Assembly: GCF_003312875.1 (NCBI RefSeq) | Contig: NZ_CP015163.1 | Coordinates: 6,076,001 to 6,140,000, forward strand | Length of the DNA: 64,000 bases | Direction of reading: 5' to 3' | Source: Amycolatopsis albispora | GTDB lineage: Bacteria; Actinomycetota; Actinomycetes; Mycobacteriales; Pseudonocardiaceae | Shown here: piece after piece, positions 8,653-15,455 of the stretch | How the letters are laid out: the number at the start of each line of letters is the position of its first letter | How positions within the stretch are numbered: the first letter of the stretch is position 1 | Program-made: the position numbers and the translations under genes | The notes under the pieces: generated by a model | Seen by the model: the letters and a program-made list of their open reading frames with translations, nothing else | What the model was told of the DNA's origin: nothing | The model's database searches: none

Positions 8653-9285
8653 GTGGGCGTGACCGCACATCCGGGCACACGCACCGGCCGTCAGAGTTCG
8701 CCAGTCAGTTCCACCGCGGGCAAACCCGAACTGGTGTTGTGTGCCGTCGACGAACCGCTCGCCCGTGCCTGGCGGCACGTGGTGGACACAGTGGACGGTC
8801 CGGTCCGGGTGCACCGGGGCTCGGTGCTCGACGTGCCGGCCCAGGCCGTGGTCAGCCCGGCGAACTCGCACGGCTGGATGCGCGGCGGCGTCGACGCGGT
8901 CTATTCGCAGGCCTTTCCCGAGGTGGAGCAGAACGTGCGCAGCGCGGTGCTCGCCTACCACGGTGGTGAGCTGCCGATCGGCGAGGCGCTGGTGGTGCCG
9001 ACGGGTGAGCCGTCCCCGGCGTGGCTGATCAGCGCGCCGACCATGCGGGAGCCCGGCGAGCCACTGCCGCCGGACACCGTGCACCCGTTCCTGGCCGCGC
9101 GCGCGGTGTTCCGGCTGTGGCGTGACGGGCAGTTCGAACACGGCGGCGAGATCCGCGACGGCGTGGAGACGATCGCGATGCCCGGGCTCGGCACCGGTGT
9201 CGGCGGAGTGGCCCCCGACACGTGCGCCCGGCAGGTGGCGGCGGCGTGGTCCGAGGTCTTCCCCAGCTCAGACGCGGGTTCGTAA
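8653..9285 (+). CDS. Macro domain-containing protein
   Basis: 210 residues. The macro fold is shown by AVVSPANSHGWMRGGVDAVY (the ADP-ribose-binding loop in its NPANS-like form, about residues 65-85) and by IAMPGLGTGVGGVAPD near residue 176, the second ligand loop. Macro domains bind or hydrolyse ADP-ribose derivatives; this shorter subgroup is poorly studied. GTG 8653 or GTG 8659 could be the start. It is transcribed divergently from pheA. No ART toxin or partner gene is nearby. Confidence 0.75.
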   Translation: MGVTAHPGTRTGRQSSPVSSTAGKPELVLCAVDEPLARAWRHVVDTVDGPVRVHRGSVLDVPAQAVVSPANSHGWMRGGVDAVYSQAFPEVEQNVRSAVLAYHGGELPIGEALVVPTGEPSPAWLISAPTMREPGEPLPPDTVHPFLAARAVFRLWRDGQFEHGGEIRDGVETIAMPGLGTGVGGVAPDTCARQVAAAWSEVFPSSDAGS

Positions 9286-9424
9286 CGCAACTCGAGCGGT
9301 TCGCGATTCGAGGTGGACTTCGTCACAGGGCGTTTGCCCCCGGTAAGCCCTACCGTTAGATCGACGTTGTAACCCACGTCGATTTCATGCGGCGCAGCCG
9401 GCCTCGACGCCGAGGGGAGTGCGG

Positions 9425-10357
9425 ATGCCACGGGTTCGTGAGCTCAGCCCCTATGTGGAGCTACACCGCGATCAGTGGCGGGAGCTGCGCAGATCCACTC
9501 CGCTGCCGCTGACCGCGGAGGAACTGCTGCGCCTGCGCGGGCTCGGCGAGCAGGTCGACCTGGCCGAGGTGGCGGAGGTCTACCTGCCGCTGTCCCGGCT
9601 GATCAACCTGCAGGTCGCCGCCCGGCAGCGGCTCTACGAGGCGACCACCACGTTCCTCGGCGAGGACTGCCGCGGGACGAAGGTGCCGTTCGTGATCGGC
9701 ATCGCGGGCAGCGTGGCGGTCGGCAAGTCGACCACCGCGCGCATCCTGCGCACCCTGCTCGCCCGGTGGCCGGACCACCCGCGCGTGGACCTGGTCACCA
9801 CCGACGGGTTCCTCTACCCGCGCGTGGAGTTGATGCGGCGCGGCATCATGCACCGCAAGGGCTTCCCGGAGAGCTACGACCGGCGGGCGCTGCTGCGTTT
9901 TGTCACCGAGGTCAAGTCGGGGGCCGAGCGGGTCAGCGCGCCGGTGTACTCGCACCTGGCGTACGACATCCTGCCCGGCGAGGAGCAGGTGGTGGAGCAG
10001 CCGGACATCCTCATCCTCGAGGGCCTGAACGTCCTCCAGCCCGGCCCGCGGCTGACGGTTTCGGACCTGTTCGACTTCTCCATCTACGTGGACGCGCACA
10101 CCGACGACATCGAGCGCTGGTACGTGGAGCGCTTCCTGAAGCTGCGGCACACCGCGTTTGCCGACCCGGCTTCGCACTTCCACCACTTCGCGGGCCTCCC
10201 AGACGACGAAGCCCGCGCCGAAGCCCGGCACCTGTGGCACACCATCAACGAGCCCAACCTCATCGACAACATCAAACCCACCCGCCCCAGAGCGACACTG
10301 GTGCTACGCAAGGACGCGGACCACTCGATCAACCGAGTACGCCTGCGAAAGCTGTAG
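9425..10357 (+). CDS. coaA: Type I pantothenate kinase
   Basis: 310 residues. It phosphorylates pantothenate, the first step of coenzyme A synthesis. The P-loop is [12 protein letters not shown] around residues 92-103, preceded by the type I lead [18 protein letters not shown], and followed by [20 protein letters not shown] and the C-terminal block [25 protein letters not shown] 9425 is preferred over GTG 9419 because GAGGGGAG ends at 9418, giving correct spacing for the ATG. It stands alone; the long region downstream is non-coding. Confidence 0.95.
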   Translation: MPRVRELSPYVELHRDQWRELRRSTPLPLTAEELLRLRGLGEQVDLAEVAEVYLPLSRLINLQVAARQRLYEATTTFLGEDCRGTKVPFVIGIAGSVAVGKSTTARILRTLLARWPDHPRVDLVTTDGFLYPRVELMRRGIMHRKGFPESYDRRALLRFVTEVKSGAERVSAPVYSHLAYDILPGEEQVVEQPDILILEGLNVLQPGPRLTVSDLFDFSIYVDAHTDDIERWYVERFLKLRHTAFADPASHFHHFAGLPDDEARAEARHLWHTINEPNLIDNIKPTRPRATLVLRKDADHSINRVRLRKL

Positions 10358-10664
10358 CGCTCAGCCGGCGAGGCGGTCTCGACCGCGTTTTGGCGAAGGA
10401 CCACCGACGGCTTTCCGCGATGCGCATCCACGCCACGCTCAATGCCGCGCACCAGAAGACCTCGCCAGAGGAGGCGTCGCTGGCAACCGCGCCTCCGACA
10501 CCACACCCAGCCAACAACGCCCCCACACGATTCCCCCAAGGGGGCGCGCTTCCCGACGAACTCCGGCCCCCCACCCTCCCTGGGGGCGGCCCCTGTCACC
10601 ACCCTATCGGCTTGGGGGTGGGGGCGGGGTGGCTTGGCTGCCCCCTGTGGACAGTTGTGTGCCT

Positions 10665-10795
10665 GTGGGCAACTGCACCCGGCGGGCAACTGCGCCCGGT
10701 GGGCAACTTCGTCAGTAGGCGACTTCGTCTGGTGGCAACTGCGTCTGTAGGCGACTTCGTCTGGGGGCAGCTGCGCCTGTAGGCAACGGGGGCAG
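10665..10795 (+). repeat. Degenerate 16-17-bp tandem repeat array, about eight units
   Basis: Units share the pattern GTGGGCAACTGCGTCT or GTAGGCGACTTCGTCT. The GCAAC/GCGAC core recurs at 10669, 10686, 10703, 10719, 10735, 10751, 10767 and 10783, with spacing 17, 17, 16, 16, 16, 16, 16. Because 16 is not a multiple of three and the unit is imperfect, a protein repeat is unlikely. The related segment CTGTGGACAG lies just upstream (10645-10654). A similar core recurs between cydA and cydB. Confidence 0.75.
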
Positions 10796-10851
10796 CATCG
10801 CCTAGGAGCAGGGTCGCCATCGACGAATGCGGCTCCGCAAACCCCAAGCAC

Positions 10852-10861
10852 CACACGTGTG
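10852..10861. promoter_or_regulatory. CACACGTGTG palindrome in the probable promoter of the 44-codon gene
   Basis: A perfect 10-bp palindrome is followed by TAATTACA, one of the few A/T-rich patches in the region, about 160 bp before the small ORF. This looks like an operator or promoter element. No specific regulator can be named from the sequence. Confidence 0.35.
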
Positions 10862-11019
10862 TAATTACAACCGTGGCATTGACGCAGCGTTTTGCCGTCT
10901 CGGCCGTTCGGACGAGGGGTTCGCAGGTGCACTAACCGGTTGGCCGATACCGGGCGCGACCCGCCCCGGCGACCCTGGAACCGGGAAACGGAGTTTCTGA
11001 CCAGGGAGGAGGCGCGGCC

Positions 11020-11154
11020 ATGTTCACGACCATCATGACTTGGGTCGGCGCGATGTTCGGTGTCGCGGTTCTGCTGGTGATGGCCGCCGGGGCGTTCTTT
11101 GTGGATTTCGAGGACACCGCCGGCGACCGCAAAGTCAAAAACGGCAAGTCGTGA
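11020..11154 (+). CDS. 44-residue single-pass membrane peptide
   Basis: ATG 11020 lies behind a strong GGAGGAGG (about 11005-11012) and the frame ends at TGA 11152-11154. The peptide starts MFTTIMTWVGAMFGVAVLL, continues the hydrophobic helix through AAGAFFV, and ends in a charged tail (DFEDTAGDRKVKNGKS). This is one transmembrane helix with a short soluble tail. It is below usual gene-finder limits but has a better ribosome binding site than most genes here. Function unknown. It converges with the 489-residue gene, 3 bp from its stop. Confidence 0.6.
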   Translation: MFTTIMTWVGAMFGVAVLLVMAAGAFFVDFEDTAGDRKVKNGKS

Positions 11155-11157
11155 CCA

Positions 11158-12627
11158 TCAGCGGAGCGCGTTGAGCGCCCGCTGATAGCTTTCGACGTCC
11201 AGCGCGATTCCGCCGCCGGATTCGTGCGCGTTCTGCAGCAATACCCGCCGCAGCCGGTCCAGTACGGCCGTCCGGTCCAGGCCCTGCTCCCGCAGGGTCC
11301 GCGCCGCCGCCCACACCTCGGGCGGCTCGTTGTCCCACAGCTGGTGCACCACCATCGCCTTGGTGCCGAGCAGTTCGGCCGCGCCGGGGTCCAGGGTTTC
11401 CCCGGCGACCGCCTCGTGCAGTTCGGGGTGTTCGCCGAGCACCAGCAGCACGCGGTCGTCGAAGTCGCCGGGGTCCAGGTCGACCGGTTCGCCCCCGATC
11501 GTGGTGTGCGCGTCCGGCAGCGCGAACCGCCGCCGCTCCAGCACCTCGGCCACGTCGTCGGTCTCGCCGACGCCGTCGAGATACGGGTCGCTTTCGTCGA
11601 ACAGGCCTTCGGCCACCTCGAGCACTTCATCGAGCGCGTCCTCGGACAGCCCGCGTTCCGCCGCGCACCAGCGGATCCACGCCTCGACCAGCTCCGGCGT
11701 CGCTTCCTCCGGCAGGTCGTCGGCCAGGAACACCATCAGCTCCGGGCCGATGTGCAATTCCCACCGCGGCTCGAACTGCTTGCTGAACCCCACCAGCCAT
11801 TCGACCAGCTCGCGGTGCTCCTCACCGAATTCCGGATTCGCCGCCAGGAACCGGCTCGCCGCCGCCTCGACGTCGATGTCGGCGTCCACCAGGTCCGGCG
11901 GCACCTCGCCGAGCAACCGCAGCCGCGAGATGACCAGGCTTTCGATGGCGAGCTGCTCCGGCATCAGCGGATCGGTGCGGATCAGCGCGTCGGTGAGCAG
12001 CTGCCGCGCCCGGTCGCCGGAAATCCGCTCCAGCACGTCTTCCTCGCCGAGGTTTTCGCGCAGTTCGGCGAGCACGCCGGCCGGGTCCCCGATGACCTCC
12101 AGCTCGTCGATCTCACCGCCGAGGCCGATCAACGCCAGGATCGCGTGGTCGCTCTCCCCTTCGCGGCTGAACGAGCACAACACGATGTGCTGCTCGTCGA
12201 ACCGGTCCCGGCACAGCCAGCACTCCCCCGGCTCGGCGCGGCCGATCCGCTCCGCCCACACCGGCGGCCGCAGACCCTTGGCCATCAGCTCGCGCAGCGC
12301 TTCGTCCGCCTTGACCGCCGGCTGCCCGGTGGCGGCGAACACCCGCAGCGCGGCGAGCAGGTTCGCCGTGCCGGGGCCCGGACGGCGGCGCGCGTAGGAG
12401 ATCAGGTCGAGCAGTTGCTTGGTGGCCCGGTCACTGAGCGGATCCATGCCCGGCGCGGCCACCTCGGCGGCCCGCAGCTCGATCTCGAGCAGGTCCTCGT
12501 CGGGCTCGATTTCCGCGAACTCGGCCAGTATCCGGTTGTGCAGGCTGTTTTCCGCAGCGCTGCTGGCCTGCGGCTTCTTCTTGCCACCGGCAGGCTTCTT
12601 CTTGCGACCACGGCTCACAGGGCTCAT
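11158..12627 (-). CDS. Conserved hypothetical protein, 489 residues
   Basis: The N-terminus is a short basic Lys/Arg-rich tail (GRKKKPAGGKKKPQ). Around residues 150-165 there is a Cys pair followed by a His (CWLCRDRFDEQHIVLC), which could bind a metal. The rest is acidic and mostly helical, with several LEE/DE-rich segments. No membrane segment or signal is seen. I do not recognise the family. The gene following on the same strand is separated by about 20 bp from it, on the start side. Confidence 0.7.
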   Translation of the reverse strand: MSPVSRGRKKKPAGGKKKPQASSAAENSLHNRILAEFAEIEPDEDLLEIELRAAEVAAPGMDPLSDRATKQLLDLISYARRRPGPGTANLLAALRVFAATGQPAVKADEALRELMAKGLRPPVWAERIGRAEPGECWLCRDRFDEQHIVLCSFSREGESDHAILALIGLGGEIDELEVIGDPAGVLAELRENLGEEDVLERISGDRARQLLTDALIRTDPLMPEQLAIESLVISRLRLLGEVPPDLVDADIDVEAAASRFLAANPEFGEEHRELVEWLVGFSKQFEPRWELHIGPELMVFLADDLPEEATPELVEAWIRWCAAERGLSEDALDEVLEVAEGLFDESDPYLDGVGETDDVAEVLERRRFALPDAHTTIGGEPVDLDPGDFDDRVLLVLGEHPELHEAVAGETLDPGAAELLGTKAMVVHQLWDNEPPEVWAAARTLREQGLDRTAVLDRLRRVLLQNAHESGGGIALDVESYQRALNALR

Positions 12628-12646
12628 GCCGCCATGGTTACACGAA

Positions 12647-13789
12647 TCAGCGCCAGTCCTTCGGCAGGGCGATCCGCGCGTTGCGGATCTCGGCGATGAG
12701 CCGCGTTTTCCGGCGGTGCTCGGCCAGCAGGCCGGCCAGATATTCCCCGAACTCCTGGGCGATCCCCGCCCGCCGGTACAACCCGCGCAGTTTCCGCAGT
12801 TGCTTCGCCGCGTGCCGATAGTGCCCGGCGTCGCCGTAAGCGATCAGTTCGGCGACGTGCTCGCGATAAACCGGCAGCACGTCGGCCGGGTGTTCGCGTT
12901 CGCGGAATTCGGCCACGCGCAGCCTGTCCGCCAGCGAGCCGCGCTGCGCGATTTCCCAGGCGTCGTCGTATTTTTCGGTCTCGATCAGTTCGTCGAGATC
13001 CGCCGGGTTCTCGGTGTCGGGGGCCGGACGCGGGCGTGGCAGCTCGGCTGGTTCGGTCACCTGCGCGCTGACCACCGGGCCCTTGCCGCGCACCAGTGCC
13101 TTGGCCGCGTGCGCGATCGCCTCGCTGTGCCGTCCGGCGTCACGCAGCACCCGGACGATGCGCAGGCTGACCTCGCGGCTGGGCAGCTTCGCGGACAGGA
13201 TGGCTACCAGCGCGTCCACGTCACCGGAGATTTCGGCGAGTTCCTCACGCAGCCGGGCGGCCACCGCCGCGTGGCGCTGGTCATCGTCGCCCACTTTGTC
13301 CACAAAGGACTTTATCCGGGCGATGCCCTTGTCCCCCAGTGATTTCGCGAAGGCACGCAGGTCGAGCACGGGCCAGCCGGGCCGGTCGAAGGCAACGCTG
13401 ATGATCCAGTCGGCGAGCGCTTCGGGCGGCGGCGGGTGCGCCACGCAGGCCCGCGCGTAGAGCGCGACCGCGCGCCGGAGCTGACCGGCGGTGTCCTCAC
13501 CACGCGCGAACGCGTCCCCGATCTTGTCCATCGCGCGCTTGGCCAGCGGCGCGAGATCCGCGCGGGTCCCGGCGTCCAGCAACCGCTGGAGGGTGTCGAG
13601 CACCGGTTCGATCCCGTGCTCGGCGGGGTCGGCGCTCTGGGCGTCGTCCAGTTCCGCCGCCCGCTTCCGGAGGCGTTCGCCCAGGTCGGGGTCCCGCTCG
13701 GCCTGTTCGTGCAGCAACGCGGCGAGCGTGGGAACGTCCAGCGAGCACAGGTACTCGAGCAGGCCGGGGGAATCGGGATGCGCAGTCAT
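12647..13789 (-). CDS. Helical-repeat hypothetical protein (DUF6880/SWIM-associated-like)
   Basis: 380 residues from ATG 13789. The sequence is all-helical with TPR-like features, for example RVLRDAGRHSEAIAHAAKALVRG and YREHVAELIAYGDAGHYRHAAKQLRKLRGLYRRAG, resembling the C-terminal regions of SWIM-zinc-finger and DUF6880 proteins. No SWIM Cys/His cluster is present. The upstream frame extension was discarded because it lacks family-like sequence. It probably shares a transcript with the 489-residue gene downstream. Function unknown. Confidence 0.6.
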   Translation of the reverse strand: MTAHPDSPGLLEYLCSLDVPTLAALLHEQAERDPDLGERLRKRAAELDDAQSADPAEHGIEPVLDTLQRLLDAGTRADLAPLAKRAMDKIGDAFARGEDTAGQLRRAVALYARACVAHPPPPEALADWIISVAFDRPGWPVLDLRAFAKSLGDKGIARIKSFVDKVGDDDQRHAAVAARLREELAEISGDVDALVAILSAKLPSREVSLRIVRVLRDAGRHSEAIAHAAKALVRGKGPVVSAQVTEPAELPRPRPAPDTENPADLDELIETEKYDDAWEIAQRGSLADRLRVAEFREREHPADVLPVYREHVAELIAYGDAGHYRHAAKQLRKLRGLYRRAGIAQEFGEYLAGLLAEHRRKTRLIAEIRNARIALPKDWR

Positions 13790-13832
13790 CGGCTCACATT
13801 CTGGGCCACTAGCCCGAATGCGTCGCCAGGCA

Positions 13833-14552
13833 TCACCGGAATGCCGTAGTCGGCTTGAGCCGGAAGGCCTCGGTGAACCGGCCGTAGGCCACCACGTTGT
13901 CCGCGTACTGGCGCGCGTCGCGGTCGAACGCGCCACCGCAGGTGATCAGCCGCAGCTCCGGCTGGGCGGTGTCGCCGTAGACGTCCTCCGACGGGAACGC
14001 CGACTTCGGGTGCCGCTCGACCCGGTAGACGGTGAACACCGCGCTGATCCCGTCCCCGCGGTGCACGGTGACCCGGCTCCCGACACGCAGTTCGGCCAGC
14101 CGCGAGAACACGCCCGGCACGTGGTTGTAGTCGACGTGCCCGGCGATCACCGACGGCCCGACCTCACCCGGTGTCGGGCTTTCCGTGTACCAGCCGGCGG
14201 TCCTGGCGTCCTGGGGAACCTGCAGCGAACCGTCCGGCCGCAGGCCGAGATCGATGATCTGTCCGGTGTGGACACCCAGCTCCGGGATCTCCAGCGAGGC
14301 CGGCTTTCCCGGCGGCAGCACCTTCACGTCGAGGCGTTCGGTGCTCACCTCGGGCACGCTCGGCGGCGCGGGCGCGGCGGCCAGGGTGGACGACGACGTC
14401 ACCGGCAGCGGCGTCTCGGCCACCGGCGCGGCCGCGGAGAACGGCGCCGGGTGCTGCTCCGGCGTCGGCAGCACGAACAGGATCACGCCGACGGCGATCA
14501 CCACCACGAGCGCCGATCCGCACGCTCCGGCGACCTTCCAGCGCGCCTCCAT
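13833..14552 (-). CDS. Class F sortase
   Basis: 239 residues from ATG 14552. One N-terminal transmembrane helix (ACGSALVVVIAVGVILFVL) and a Pro/Ala/Ser-rich linker precede the sortase domain. Catalytic residues are visible: His in VIAGHVDYN, Cys in LRLITCGGAFD, and a downstream Arg/DNVVAYG block. The short, unpaired nature and TCGG motif fit class F (formerly class E/F) sortases of actinobacteria. The start overlaps the region of the Excalibur gene's stop (14554), so the two are coupled, and the substrate is probably that protein. Confidence 0.88.
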   Translation of the reverse strand: MEARWKVAGACGSALVVVIAVGVILFVLPTPEQHPAPFSAAAPVAETPLPVTSSSTLAAAPAPPSVPEVSTERLDVKVLPPGKPASLEIPELGVHTGQIIDLGLRPDGSLQVPQDARTAGWYTESPTPGEVGPSVIAGHVDYNHVPGVFSRLAELRVGSRVTVHRGDGISAVFTVYRVERHPKSAFPSEDVYGDTAQPELRLITCGGAFDRDARQYADNVVAYGRFTEAFRLKPTTAFR

Positions 14553-14553
14553 C

Positions 14554-15033
14554 TCAGCGTCCGGCTCTGCGGCGGCCGGCGAGCACCAGTGCGGCACCCC
14601 CGCCCAGCAGGGTCAGCCCGCCGAGCGCGGCGACCCCGCCGAGCGAGGAACCGGCCGCGGCACCACCGGTGTCCACGCCACCCGTCGGCGTCTTCTTGAC
14701 CTGCGGCTCACCGAACTGCGATTCGCAGGCGTAACCGTCCTTGTCCGCGTCGAGCCCGTGTGGATCGCTCGGGTCCTTCGCCAGCTCGGCCTGCGCCGCG
14801 GCCTGGGTGGGGAAGTCGGCACAGTCCTTGTCCCCGCTGGTGGTGCTGGTCACCGAGCTGGACGACGACGGCGGACTGCTACTGCTGCTCGACGTCTGGG
14901 ACGTCTGGGATGACTCGGACGGTTTGGCCGGGCCGGGCGGAAGCGTCTGCTGAGCCAGCGAGGGACCGGCGGTCAGCACGAGGGTGGTCAGCGCGGTCAG
15001 CACGGCACCGGCGGCGAAGCGGAACGAGCGCAT
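14554..15033 (-). CDS. Excalibur calcium-binding surface protein, likely sortase substrate
   Basis: 159 residues: signal peptide (about 1-27, ending PSLAQ), a Ser/Thr/Pro-rich linker, and an Excalibur domain at about 69-103 ([16 protein letters not shown] then [12 protein letters not shown]) with the DxDxDGxxC calcium loop. It ends in [10 protein letters not shown], a hydrophobic helix and RRRAGR, the architecture of a cell-wall sorting signal. The sorting motif departs from LPxTG, so recognition by the neighbouring class F sortase is inferred from gene order. Confidence 0.85.
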   Translation of the reverse strand: MRSFRFAAGAVLTALTTLVLTAGPSLAQQTLPPGPAKPSESSQTSQTSSSSSSPPSSSSSVTSTTSGDKDCADFPTQAAAQAELAKDPSDPHGLDADKDGYACESQFGEPQVKKTPTGGVDTGGAAAGSSLGGVAALGGLTLLGGGAALVLAGRRRAGR

Positions 15034-15131
15034 CGGAAGGGCCCTCCGGATGGCGGTCTGGAGCTGGAGGTGGATGGTTCCGTTTATCGCCGCGCGGTCC
15101 GGGTTGTTACTCGGGTGCGGCGTGATAGGCA

Positions 15132-15455
15132 GTGCCGGTGACCCTCGAAGACCTGATCCGGCGACTCCGCGAGTTCGCCGACGCGCGTGACTGGGAACAG
15201 TTCCACACCCCGAAGAACCTGGTGATGGCCCTGTCCGGGGAGGCGGGCGAGCTGACCTCGCTGTTCCAGTGGCTGACCCCGGAGGAATCGGCGAACTGGC
15301 GGTCGGATCCGGAACTCGAGGCGAACGTGCTCGACGAAATCGCCGACGTGACGCTCTACCTGGTCAGGCTGGCCGACGTGCTCGGCATCGACCTCTACGA
15401 GGCCGCCGCCGCGAAGATCGAGCGCAACGAACTCAGATTCCCTCGAAAGAGTTAA
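15132..15455 (+). CDS. MazG-like nucleotide pyrophosphohydrolase
   Basis: About 107 residues. It matches the short MazG/RS21-C6 family: [24 protein letters not shown] contains the ExxE metal motif, and [21 protein letters not shown] contains the second (ExxD). These enzymes hydrolyse non-canonical or dNTPs to monophosphates as house-cleaning. Start could be GTG 15132 or GTG 15138. Its stop overlaps the stop of the convergent 887-residue gene by 3 nt. Confidence 0.85.
   Translation: MPVTLEDLIRRLREFADARDWEQFHTPKNLVMALSGEAGELTSLFQWLTPEESANWRSDPELEANVLDEIADVTLYLVRLADVLGIDLYEAAAAKIERNELRFPRKS

Larger units (their letters stand above)
10358..11019. other. Repeat-bearing intergenic region with no convincing gene apart from the following small ORF
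   Basis: This 662-bp stretch lies between coaA and a 44-codon gene. Open frames cross it on both strands (one of 282 codons on the minus strand), but they overlap the coaA end antisense and have no family features or good start sites. It holds C- and G-run inverted repeats around 10533-10545, a degenerate 16-17-bp tandem array at 10665-10795, and a promoter-like segment with a palindrome near 10852. I read it as non-coding. Confidence 0.6.

Noticed and set aside
10084..10932. 282-codon minus-strand frame after coaA
   Set aside because: It overlaps coaA antisense and runs through the 16-17-bp repeat array; no ribosome site, no family features. Long open frames on both strands are common at this GC.
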